A stretch of 64,000 nt of DNA from Verrucomicrobiota bacterium (GTDB lineage Bacteria > Verrucomicrobiota > Verrucomicrobiia > Opitutales > Opitutaceae), in assembly GCA_003641745.1 (NCBI GenBank), contig QNAI01000005.1, forward strand, positions 1 through 64,000, read 5' to 3'. The first letter of the stretch is position 1, and every line of letters begins with the position of its first letter. Shown here one piece after another: positions 26,866 to 34,542 of the stretch. Below the pieces are notes generated by a model, which worked only from the letters and a program-made list of their open reading frames with translations, was not told where the DNA came from and did not search any database. A program made the position numbers and the translations under genes.

Positions 26866-28248
26866 TTAATCGACTACGCCCAAGGGACGTGAGTTCGCTT
26901 TGATATCCTTCTTGTGCTCAGCGACTGCCTCCCGGAGCTTCTTAACTATATCCGGGTAATCAAGAACCAGATTTCGCTGCTCACCGATATCATCCGCCAG
27001 GTTGAATAACTGCTCCCTTTGATGGAAAAGAAAGTCATCGGTATAATCAAAGTGAACATTGTTATAGTCCCTTCGATTACCTTCGAGGTGTAGCTTCCAT
27101 TCACCGATCCTGACGGCTTCGAAGCGTCCGAGTCGATAATAGTAGTACGCTTCGTGAGGCGAATTTTCGGTCTGCCCCGTAAGTAGTGGCCAGATGTTCT
27201 TCCCGTCGATCACGCGGTCTTCCGGCAGGTCAGCGCCAACCAAGCCGGCAATGGTTGGATACAAGTCCATGATCGTTGTCATCGCGTCATTGGTAACATT
27301 GGCGGGAATTTTCCCCGGCCACCTCATGATCGCGGGGACCCGGTGTCCGCCTTCCCAGGTCGTTCCTTTGCCTTCGCGAAGGGGTGTTGCCAGTCCGCCA
27401 TGCGCTCCCTTTTGAAGCCACGGTCCATTGTCGGAAAGAAATACGACCAGGGTGTCGTCAGCCAGCCCCAGTTCATCCAGGGTTTCAAGTATCCGGCCGG
27501 TGCTCCAGTCGATTTCCTCGACCACGTCGCCGTACAATCCGAAGTTCGACTTGCCCAGGAAATCGTCACTCGCATAAAGCGGGACGTGAGGCATGGTGTG
27601 AGCCAGATAGACGAAGAACGGTTTGTCCCTGTTTCCCTTGATGAATCGGACGGTTTCCTCGGTATAACGCCTGGTCAGCTGTGTCTGATCCGGTCCCCGT
27701 TCAATGACCTCCTCATTGCGCATGATCGGCATGGGCCCATAGGGGCCTTTGGCCGGTCGGGCGTTCGGCCCCATATCATTGCTGAAGGGAAGCCCGAAAT
27801 AATAGTCAAACCCCTGGTTCGTGGGCAGGAACGGCTTGCGGTGGCCCAAGTGCCACTTCCCGATGACCGCGGTCGTATAGCCCTTGCCCTTCAATAATTC
27901 AGCGATGGTTATTTCGTCCGGATTCAGGCCATCGGTTGAATCGGGCCAGAATACTTTCCTGATCCCCACCCGGTGTGCGTAACTGCCGGTCAAGAGTGCC
28001 GCCCGCGATGGTGAGCAGAAGTTCTCGGCGTAAAATTGGGTAAACTTCATCCCCTGGTTTGCCAGACGATCCAGCTCGGGCGTTTTGATTCGCGGAGCAC
28101 CGTAGGTACTCAGATCGGCCGATCCCAAATCGTCAGCCAGGATGATTACGATATTGGGCCTCTCAGGAGACGGACTTCCGGCGCTTGTTTGAGATCCGGT
28201 TGTAAACAACAGGGCAAGGATTAAGGTATAGAATGAGTTTTTTTTCAT
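26866..28248 (-). CDS. Exported type I sulfatase (formylglycine-dependent)
   Basis: The 460-residue protein has a signal peptide (about 1-23). ILADDLG (Asp39, Asp40) binds the metal, and Cys78-Ser-Pro-Ser-Arg82 is the C-x-P-x-R signature whose cysteine becomes formylglycine. GKWHLGH carries conserved Lys and His. The length and domain order match arylsulfatase-type enzymes of the alkaline-phosphatase superfamily. Secreted sulfatases desulfate polysaccharides and other esters; this one is isolated between two clusters, so the substrate is unknown. A phosphodiesterase activity cannot be excluded because members of this superfamily are promiscuous. Confidence 0.92.
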   Translation of the reverse strand: MKKNSFYTLILALLFTTGSQTSAGSPSPERPNIVIILADDLGSADLSTYGAPRIKTPELDRLANQGMKFTQFYAENFCSPSRAALLTGSYAHRVGIRKVFWPDSTDGLNPDEITIAELLKGKGYTTAVIGKWHLGHRKPFLPTNQGFDYYFGLPFSNDMGPNARPAKGPYGPMPIMRNEEVIERGPDQTQLTRRYTEETVRFIKGNRDKPFFVYLAHTMPHVPLYASDDFLGKSNFGLYGDVVEEIDWSTGRILETLDELGLADDTLVVFLSDNGPWLQKGAHGGLATPLREGKGTTWEGGHRVPAIMRWPGKIPANVTNDAMTTIMDLYPTIAGLVGADLPEDRVIDGKNIWPLLTGQTENSPHEAYYYYRLGRFEAVRIGEWKLHLEGNRRDYNNVHFDYTDDFLFHQREQLFNLADDIGEQRNLVLDYPDIVKKLREAVAEHKKDIKANSRPLGVVD

Positions 28249-28281
28249 GTTTTTTCCAGTTGACCCAAACGTTTCAGAAAA

Positions 28282-28360
28282 AGACCACAGAGACCACAGA
28301 GAGCACAGAGAGCACAGAGAAAGGAAGGGGTAGGTTTCCTGGATTCTCTGGGCTCTCTGG
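28282..28360 (-). terminator. Tandem 9-mer repeat forming a terminator-like hairpin
   Basis: Four nine-base units (AGACCACAG twice, AGAGCACAG twice) fill 28282-28317. The segment 28344-28360 is complementary to part of them. Read on the minus strand, the stem is followed by TTTTTC. It lies 60 bases past the stop of the acylating aldehyde dehydrogenase operon and just upstream of the sulfatase gene. Confidence 0.5.
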
Positions 28361-28420
28361 TTGAGACAACACTACCTCCACTGGCGCTGAACCTTCATTG
28401 CAAGTGGGACCACGGATCGC

Positions 28421-29818
28421 TCAGTCGGGACCCCACTTCTTCAGGTAATCGGCAAAGAAGGTTTCCGTCGTTGGCACCTGTTCCGGAATCGGTGTCGATG
28501 CCCAAGTGTAGTTCAGGAAATGTCTCCAATCGATATTGTCAGAGGTCATGTTTCCCGCCCAGGTGCCGCAACCCAGACTGTCCGTGGTCGGAAGGCCGCT
28601 GCCCCAACCTCCGCTGTTGGCCGCGGTATGTCCCATATTGCAGACGACGCGGCCGACGTTTGCCTTGATGGCCAACTCCTCCTGCCGGTCTTCCATCATG
28701 CTGTGAAGCGATACCGAATGACCTTCACCGGAGAAGCGGTGCATTTCTTTCGTCCGTTCGATCATCTCGCTGAAATCGGTCCACTTCCACACGGTCATCA
28801 CCGGCGAGATTTTCTCACCTGAAAACCGGTCTTCGGGCCCCGGTTTAATTCCCAGCACCATGATGACCCGAGTTCCGTCCGGAACTGTGATCTTTGCGTT
28901 TTTCGCGATCGTGGTCGCCGGTTTTGCCACCACGTCACGATTCAAGTGTTTCCCGTCCGGCCAATAATACTTGCGCAATGTTTCTCTCTCTTCTTCCGTG
29001 CACAGATAGCAACCCTCCGCCTTAAGAGCTTCGAGCATGTCGTCGTAGATACACTCCTCAATTGCGATGGCATTTTCAGAAGAGCAGGAAGCTGCGTTAT
29101 TGGCTGTTTTTGACTTCACGATCTTCGCCGCCGTCGAGGCGAGGTCGACGACGGTCGAATCGACGATCGAGACGACGTTACCGGCGCCCACTGTATGGGC
29201 AGGCTTGCCCGCTTCGTAGACAACGCGGACCAAGGCGGCGCCCCCGGTGGCCACGGCGAAGTCGCAGCGAGACATCAACTCGCGCGTCTTTTCATGGCTG
29301 GTTTCCCGGATGCATTGCAGGAGGTCCTCGGGGGCTCCTATCTTTCGCAGCGCCCTTCGCCCATGCTCCACGGCCAGCCACGAACTACCCGGCGTTCGCG
29401 GATGAGGAGATACAATCATCGCGTTTCGAGTCTTCAGGGTGCTCAATCCGAGACAACAGATCGTCGACTCGGGATTTGTGCAGGGAACAACGTCGGCGAT
29501 AACGCCCATCGGTTTGGCGTAAACCTTGAGTCCCTTTTCCTTGTCCTCTCTCACCAGACCGCAGGTCCTGGCCCCTTGCTGGTCACGCAGGGTGCCGAGG
29601 GTCTTGGTCCAGATCTTGGCCACCTTATCCTCATAGACCCCGATACCACCCGATTCATCGACCGCCAATCGTGCCAGCTCTTTACGGGTTTCCTCTTTCT
29701 GCCACTGCCAGCCTGCCGCCAGCACCATTTCGTCAACTTTCTCCTGTGGCCAGAACTCGACTTCACGAAACGCCTGTCGGGCTCTTTGATACATTTCTTC
29801 AATATTGTCTTTCATCAA
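28421..29818 (-). CDS. CoA-acylating aldehyde dehydrogenase, SauS-like
   Basis: The 465-residue protein is an ALDH-fold enzyme of the acylating type. The nucleophile is probably Cys245 in NNAASCSSENAIAIEE, and VGAGNVVSIVD and FAVATGGAALVR fit the cofactor domain. Overall it resembles sulfoacetaldehyde and acetaldehyde dehydrogenases that produce acyl-CoA. It overlaps the preceding gene's stop by four bases (29815-29818), so it is translated with two citrate-synthase-like proteins and controlled by the RpiR gene. It would convert a small aldehyde, perhaps acetaldehyde or sulfoacetaldehyde, to its CoA thioester for the condensing enzymes. Confidence 0.82.
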   Translation of the reverse strand: MMKDNIEEMYQRARQAFREVEFWPQEKVDEMVLAAGWQWQKEETRKELARLAVDESGGIGVYEDKVAKIWTKTLGTLRDQQGARTCGLVREDKEKGLKVYAKPMGVIADVVPCTNPESTICCLGLSTLKTRNAMIVSPHPRTPGSSWLAVEHGRRALRKIGAPEDLLQCIRETSHEKTRELMSRCDFAVATGGAALVRVVYEAGKPAHTVGAGNVVSIVDSTVVDLASTAAKIVKSKTANNAASCSSENAIAIEECIYDDMLEALKAEGCYLCTEEERETLRKYYWPDGKHLNRDVVAKPATTIAKNAKITVPDGTRVIMVLGIKPGPEDRFSGEKISPVMTVWKWTDFSEMIERTKEMHRFSGEGHSVSLHSMMEDRQEELAIKANVGRVVCNMGHTAANSGGWGSGLPTTDSLGCGTWAGNMTSDNIDWRHFLNYTWASTPIPEQVPTTETFFADYLKKWGPD

Positions 29819-30846
29819 TGTTTGCTCCCGGTTTTCCTGGTTGGGTCTTCAATTTCTTCAACGATCGAGAACCCGCTGCCGAGGAGTTCCTTCCGTTTCT
29901 CAAGGGTTGTCCGCCACTCCTCGAAAGAGTGAACCTGGGCCGGAGCGGCCGTTTTCCTGCGATCCGCCAAAGGGGGCACCGGTCGATCTTCGGGCCCATC
30001 ATAAAACTCCTTCGGCGTAAGCGTCTCTCCCAGTCGAGTGAATTCTTCCCGTTCGATTTCTTCGATGAAATGAGCGCCTGCTCCGTATGATCGCGTGACT
30101 GCGATTATGGTCCACATCGCTTCCGGAGTGAACCCGAGATCCATCATGGCCGCTCCGGTTGCTCCAAGCAGGTCAAGATCGACCGGTCCCTCGTCGAGAG
30201 CCTGGGCGGCCTTGACGATTTCCTTCATGAAAGCGATATTCTCTCCGGCAATACCCAACTTTTCCGCTCGTGCGAAGAGGCGTTTGGCGGCCGGATCCTT
30301 CAACATCAGGTCCGAGTAACCAAGAGCCTCCCCGGTTTTCTGTTCCTTGACCAGAACCTCTGCCATCTCTGCTTTTGATTTTCCTTCCGCCTCTGCCCGG
30401 GCCAGGTAATCCGTGAGCATGGTTCCAAATGCGGCATAGGCGCCGTAGGCATGCCCGAATGCGAGGATCGCACTGCCGCAGGCCTGGGTCAGAAAGGTCT
30501 TCGAACGACCGACCAGACGTGACATCACGGCGGGCATGGACAGGCCATCTTCGAGGGAGAGAATCAGAATGTAATTCAACATCTTTTCTTCTTCCTGAGT
30601 CGGTATCCGTGCCTGAAAATCGATGAAAAGAATGTCCACCACACCGTATCCCTGCTCCACGAGTTCGGTTGTGTCGTAGCCCCGGGTCACGATTCGATGG
30701 ATGTTCTTGTAGGCGACCTCGGAAACCCACTGAAAGTGAGGGCGGTCGGGGTTGAGCGGCACCGTTCCGTGCTCGCGATTCATATAGTCATACGGCAATC
30801 GTGGGTCGGAAAGATTGCCGATCTCCTTGCGTTTTATATCACCCAT
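29815..30846 (-). CDS. Citrate-synthase-like protein A with altered active site
   Basis: The 343-residue protein belongs to the short citrate synthase/citryl-CoA lyase group. The first active-site histidine is kept (LAFGHAYGAY), and a candidate third residue is the Asp in MMDLGFTPEAMW. The second-histidine segment, normally G-F-G-H, reads GEALGYSDLMLKDPAAK and lacks the histidine. It overlaps the partner gene (30834-31760) by 13 bases and the aldehyde dehydrogenase by four. The degenerate segment suggests either a different chemistry or a structural role in a heteromer with protein B. Confidence 0.75.
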   Translation of the reverse strand: MGDIKRKEIGNLSDPRLPYDYMNREHGTVPLNPDRPHFQWVSEVAYKNIHRIVTRGYDTTELVEQGYGVVDILFIDFQARIPTQEEEKMLNYILILSLEDGLSMPAVMSRLVGRSKTFLTQACGSAILAFGHAYGAYAAFGTMLTDYLARAEAEGKSKAEMAEVLVKEQKTGEALGYSDLMLKDPAAKRLFARAEKLGIAGENIAFMKEIVKAAQALDEGPVDLDLLGATGAAMMDLGFTPEAMWTIIAVTRSYGAGAHFIEEIEREEFTRLGETLTPKEFYDGPEDRPVPPLADRRKTAAPAQVHSFEEWRTTLEKRKELLGSGFSIVEEIEDPTRKTGSKH

Positions 30847-31760
30847 TTCTTGAATTCTCCTGTTTCCTTCTGTTTCCTGGCATATTCCTGCCGCTCTTCC
30901 TGAGTCGGAACCGGCCTGTCATCCGGGCCGATATATTTGATCATGGAAAGGTCCAGCATCTGAGTCATCGGTTCGTTTCGTGAAGCCGCCCAGGCTCTCC
31001 CTTTCTTCATCGTGTAGACTGCGTGCGCGGCACAACTGTACCCTCGTACCACGCTGCCGATACACCAGGCGGCGTTGGGTGAAAAACCAATGTCGCAGAG
31101 CGCCGTGTTGCCGGCGCCGACGCAGTTCACCGGCACGTAGGAGCGCTTCTCCTTCTTCCGGCGCGCGTGAAAATGCTTCTCAATCGCCCGCTGGAGTTCG
31201 AGATAGACCCCGCTGATTTCCAACGTTTCCTGTTTCAGATGCGTGGGTTCCGCTCTGGGGTCGCCGTCACGGTGCTGCGGTTGGCCCATACCCATGACCG
31301 GGACACCGTTGTCCATGTACTCGTCAACCAGAATCTTGGCGATTTCGTCGATCGTTTTGCCCTCCTTGCGCGCTCGCTCCAGATACTTGTTCATCATGTA
31401 CCCGTGCGCCGCCCCGGGCCCGTGAGCGCTCCCAAACGTCATGACCGCCGCCGCCACCGCGGCCGGCAGGTTCGGTCGACCGGCCGTCACGGATATGGCC
31501 GATGCCGCCGAGGGCGACATCGAATGCTCCATGAACTCCCCCATCTCATATTTCAGCATCTTCTCCTCGGCTTCGGTCGGGATGCGTCCCTGAAACAGCA
31601 CATACATGGCATCACAGAGTGAATACCCTTCCTCCGCCAAATCACTCATGTTGTAGCCGCGGAGAACCGTTTTTTCGTCCGTCTTGTAGGAAACCGCGGT
31701 CTTCCGCTTCAACAGCGGTTCCCTGCCCGTCCTGGTTTGTTGCTCTCTTTTTTCGTTCAT
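30834..31760 (-). CDS. Citrate-synthase-like protein B
   Basis: The 308-residue homologue of protein A has TFGSAHGPGAAHG with the first histidine, a second-site segment GMGQPQHRDGDPR in which the usual His after GFG is Gln but QHR-x-x-DPR is kept, and CDIGFSPNAAW with the Asp. It starts 39 bases after the RpiR gene on the same strand and opens the structural part of the operon. Family enzymes condense or cleave oxaloacetate-type acids with acyl-CoA. The adjacent acylating dehydrogenase suggests an acyl-CoA derived from an aldehyde as co-substrate. Confidence 0.76.
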   Translation of the reverse strand: MNEKREQQTRTGREPLLKRKTAVSYKTDEKTVLRGYNMSDLAEEGYSLCDAMYVLFQGRIPTEAEEKMLKYEMGEFMEHSMSPSAASAISVTAGRPNLPAAVAAAVMTFGSAHGPGAAHGYMMNKYLERARKEGKTIDEIAKILVDEYMDNGVPVMGMGQPQHRDGDPRAEPTHLKQETLEISGVYLELQRAIEKHFHARRKKEKRSYVPVNCVGAGNTALCDIGFSPNAAWCIGSVVRGYSCAAHAVYTMKKGRAWAASRNEPMTQMLDLSMIKYIGPDDRPVPTQEERQEYARKQKETGEFKKWVI

Positions 31761-31799
31761 TTCATTCGTGTTCCGTTACGTTTTCGTTTCGATCCCGGG

Positions 31800-32693
31800 T
31801 CAGATTCGCCGGTCCGAGATTGCTTCAAAAGTTTTTTGTATAAGCTCATCCGCTTTCGGGCATATCCCGCAGATTTCGGCAAATAACAGATCCAGTACAA
31901 AGTCCCGAGGCACATTGGAAAAAATCTCGCAGGAGAAAGGGTCACGGTCCGAAACGCCGACCAGCGTTTCGTTCGCAACCTCTCCCAGGGGTGACTTGAT
32001 GAAACCGGTCAGCGCCACCACGGTCGCCTTTTCCCTCTTCGCGATTTGAGCGGCGTTGACCAGATCCTTGGTGGCTCCGGAAAAACTCATGCCGAAAAAA
32101 ACATCGCCCTTCTTCAGGGTGGCGGCGCGAATCGCCATCGGATACCCTTCGGTACAGGCCGCCGAATAGATCCCCACCCGGCTGAGGCGGTAGTTGAAAC
32201 CATGGGCCAGGGCGGCCGATCCGGCGATTCCCGCGACCAGCACGAATCGCGCGCGAACCATGGACGCGGCGATTTTCTTGAGGGCTTTTCGATCAAGCAG
32301 GTTGACCGTGTTGCGCAAGTCGGACCGCATTTTCTCGGTATGAGCCGATACCGAGTCGGGTTGCTCCGCCTTACCCGCCCGGCCCGCCGCCCCGAGTTCC
32401 TGGGCGAGAAGGACCTTGAAGTCCTGAAATCCCGCACATCCCATTTTCTGACAGAACCGAATGATCGTCCCGTAGCCCAGGGAACTGGTCTGCGCGACCT
32501 CGGTAATAGAAAGGTAGGCGGCTTCGGGATTTCCCAGAAAATACTCACCTGCCTTCTTCTCAGCCGCGGTCAGTGCGTTCTTCAGGATACTCAGGCGCAG
32601 GGGATACGAACATCCCTGCAGAGAAGACTCCGGATGTCCCGAATCCGGTGCCTTACGCTTTCCGTTTCTTGCCGCCTGGGTGTGCTGAGCCAT
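31800..32693 (-). CDS. RpiR/MurR-family regulator with SIS domain
   Basis: The 297-residue protein has an N-terminal helix-turn-helix (about 35-100: LTAAEKKAGEYFL and ITEVAQTSSLGYGTIIRFC) and a C-terminal SIS domain (about 145-285; VLVAGIAGSAALAHG and FGMSFSGATKDLVNA). SIS domains bind phosphosugars or similar ligands. It is the first gene of the operon with the two citrate-synthase-like genes and the aldehyde dehydrogenase. A three-half-site palindrome at 32745-32786, 52 bases before its start, is the likely autoregulatory operator. Confidence 0.9.
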   Translation of the reverse strand: MAQHTQAARNGKRKAPDSGHPESSLQGCSYPLRLSILKNALTAAEKKAGEYFLGNPEAAYLSITEVAQTSSLGYGTIIRFCQKMGCAGFQDFKVLLAQELGAAGRAGKAEQPDSVSAHTEKMRSDLRNTVNLLDRKALKKIAASMVRARFVLVAGIAGSAALAHGFNYRLSRVGIYSAACTEGYPMAIRAATLKKGDVFFGMSFSGATKDLVNAAQIAKREKATVVALTGFIKSPLGEVANETLVGVSDRDPFSCEIFSNVPRDFVLDLLFAEICGICPKADELIQKTFEAISDRRI

Positions 32694-32744
32694 TTTTCCT
32701 GAGAAGGAGCGGGTAAGCTTCTCCCGTCATTGATGTTGTTCCGA

Positions 32745-32786
32745 ATAAAATATCCAGTTTCCTGATAAACTGGATATTTTATCCAG
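32745..32786. promoter_or_regulatory. Three-half-site palindrome, candidate RpiR operator
   Basis: Perfect 16-base arms ATAAAATATCCAGTTT (32745-32760) and its complement (32767-32782) are separated by six bases. The half-site TATCCAG/CTGGATA occurs three times (32751-32757, 32770-32776, 32780-32786), so a second palindrome CTGGATA-TTT-TATCCAG overlaps the first. It is AT-rich, and 52 bases upstream of the RpiR start. This is the most regulatory-looking sequence in the window. Confidence 0.65.
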
Positions 32787-32962
32787 AACGCGCTTCTGTC
32801 AACCCCCTATTTGAAATTCCGGTCAATTGCGTGACAGACGGGTCTTCGGAGCGGACATACCGTCGCAACTGTGTCCTGAAGCACGCCTTGGTTAAGGTTT
32901 TCTCAGGTGGACGGGCCGACAGATTCATGCTCGCCGAAGGGCGCACACAGCAGACAGATCTG

Positions 32963-33296
32963 GTAGGGCGTGGCCGTCCGTCTTCGTGTGGCTACGCCGT
33001 GACATGCCGGACGCGCCGTCCCATAGGTAGAGGTCTGTCCAACGTGCTTTCGACGGCGCGTCCGGCGGCCACGCCCTACCTTTTCCGAATACACCGAACC
33101 AGTGCTTTTTGTTTTTGTAGGGGCGTGCCTTGCGTGCCACGGCGTAGCATCGCGTAGACGGGTGTGCGCCTCGAAGAGCAACCCGGGGTGGGATCTTGTT
33201 CCGGTCGAGCCAGGGCTGCGCCCTACCATGGGTTGAGGTTTGTCCAACGTGCTTTCGACGGCGCGTCCGGCGGCCGGCCACGCCCTACCTTTTCCA
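32963..33296. repeat. GTAGGGCGTGG repeat cluster with long direct repeat
   Basis: About 60 bases beginning GAGGTCTGTCCAACG recur nearly identically at 33030-33094 and 33235-33296. GTAGGGCGTGGCC at 32963-32975 is the complement of GGCCACGCCCTAC at 33067-33079 and in the second copy. A further trace, CCACGCCCTAC, lies after the GlcD-like gene (47257-47267). Confidence 0.75.
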
Positions 33297-33302
33297 AGTA
33301 CA

Positions 33303-33337
33303 CTCAAACAAACCGTAGCTGCTACGGTTTGTTTGAG
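33303..33337 (-). repeat. Perfect hairpin spanning the mnmA stop
   Basis: CTCAAACAAACCGTAGC (33303-33319) and its perfect complement (33321-33337) flank a single T. The stem covers the last four codons and TAG stop of mnmA. No T-run follows on the minus strand, so it would act only as a transcript-end stabiliser or weak terminator. Confidence 0.65.
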
Positions 33338-34404
33338 CCGAAGACCGCGCCGCCCAGCAGGCGTTCGCCCTCGTAAAAAGCCAGGATCTGGCCGGCGGCG
33401 AGCGCGCGCTGAGGTTCAGCGAAGAGAATGCGGGCCCCGTCTCCTTCGGGAATGTATTCGAGTTGGATGGCCGGATCGCGGTAGCGGACCCGACCCAGGA
33501 GGCGACGTCGGCTCTGAATGGGTGTCGCCAGCCAACTCATGTCGTGCACCCGGACTTCTGATTGGAAGAGGCCCGGCGCAGCCGGATCTTCGAAGGCGAC
33601 GATCAGGGCGTTGTCTTCGAGATCCTTGCCGACCACGACGTAAGCACGATGGTCGGTGTTCGATGGAATTGCGATGCCACGGCGCTGGCCGATGGTGAAC
33701 AGGTGGAGCCCTTTATGCCGGCCGATCTCGCGGTCATCGGTGACCCGTCTGATCGGACCCGGTCGATCGGGAACATGGTGACGCAGGAAATCCTGCATGC
33801 GGACATTGCCGATGAAGCAGATACCCTGGCTGTCCTTCTTCTCCGCGACGGGCAAACCGGCTTCCCGGGCCACCTGGCGCACCTCGGGCTTCGTCATTCG
33901 GCCGAGCGGAAACCGCGCGTGCTCGAGTTGTTCAGGCCTCATCATGGCCAGAAAGTAGGATTGGTCCTTATTTTTGTCCGCTCCCTCGAACAGGCCGTGC
34001 GAACCCTCACTCAACCTGATCCGTCTGGCGTAGTGCCCCGTCGCGACCGCGACATACCCCCGATCGCGTGCGTAATCAAGGAAGACACCGAACTTGATCT
34101 CCCGGTTGCACATGACATCGGGGTTTGGGGTCAGACCGTTCCGGTAGCCGTCGAGCAGGTAGTCAACAATCCGGCTCCGGTAGGCCTGCATCAGGTTGAC
34201 GACCTCGAAACCGAGGCCGATATGATCGGCCGCCGCACGCGCGTCCTCGATGTCCTGCTGCCAGGGGCAGTCACCGAGGACGTTCTCTTCGTTGATCCAG
34301 TTCTTCATGTACGCCCCGGCCACCTCGACCCCGGCGCGTTTCAGCAGCAGGGCGGCAACCGCACTGTCGACCCCGCCCGACATCGCTACGAGAACCCGAT
34401 TCAT
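33322..34404 (-). CDS. mnmA: tRNA-specific 2-thiouridylase MnmA
   Basis: The 360-residue protein has the PP-loop [11 protein letters not shown] at residues 7-17, the catalytic cysteines in NPDVMC99NREIKFG and SQGIC196FIG, and a C-terminal beta domain (about 210-360). It thiolates U34 of Lys, Glu and Gln tRNAs in the cytoplasm using ATP and relayed sulfur. Length is normal. It stands alone, with repeats on both sides, and a perfect hairpin covers its stop. Confidence 0.96.
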   Translation of the reverse strand: MNRVLVAMSGGVDSAVAALLLKRAGVEVAGAYMKNWINEENVLGDCPWQQDIEDARAAADHIGLGFEVVNLMQAYRSRIVDYLLDGYRNGLTPNPDVMCNREIKFGVFLDYARDRGYVAVATGHYARRIRLSEGSHGLFEGADKNKDQSYFLAMMRPEQLEHARFPLGRMTKPEVRQVAREAGLPVAEKKDSQGICFIGNVRMQDFLRHHVPDRPGPIRRVTDDREIGRHKGLHLFTIGQRRGIAIPSNTDHRAYVVVGKDLEDNALIVAFEDPAAPGLFQSEVRVHDMSWLATPIQSRRRLLGRVRYRDPAIQLEYIPEGDGARILFAEPQRALAAGQILAFYEGERLLGGAVFGSNKP

Positions 34405-34408
34405 TCTA

Positions 34409-34462
34409 GGGCAATCTGATTAATTCGAGATTGTCAGCGCGGCAAGACTTTGAGCATCAGGG
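34409..34462 (+). repeat. GGGCACTTTGA-family repeat, degenerate end
   Basis: GGGCAATCTGATTAATTCG then GTCAGCGCGGCAAG aligns with the 52726 and 26211 copies over about 50 bases. It immediately precedes the 34466-34521 hairpin, so two repeat families are adjacent upstream of mnmA and of the GH13 gene. Confidence 0.7.
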
Positions 34463-34465
34463 AAA

Positions 34466-34521
34466 AAGGGGTCAGGCCGATTGTTGTTAGGTTCTCCTAA
34501 CAACAATCGGCCTGACCCCTT
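34466..34521. repeat. Perfect 26-bp inverted repeat (GGGGTCAGGC type)
   Basis: Arms of 26 bases, beginning AAGGGGTCAGGCCGATTG, are perfectly complementary around a TTCT loop. Its GGGGTCA/TGACCCC outer border is shared with the elements at 79-242 and 63120-63202. The perfect pairing suggests recent insertion or active maintenance. It lies between the divergent mnmA and GH13 genes. Confidence 0.85.
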
Positions 34522-34542
34522 CCTGTTGACATCCACTAGGGT

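Larger units (their letters stand above)
32694..33321. other. Gene-free region between rpiR and mnmA
   Basis: It contains the candidate RpiR operator (32745-32786), a GTAGGGCGTGGCC inverted pair (32963-32975 and 33067-33079), a long direct repeat (about 33030-33094 and 33235-33296), and the hairpin that overlaps the mnmA stop. No coding frame looks credible; the open frames lack recognisable motifs and mostly run through repeats. Confidence 0.7.
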
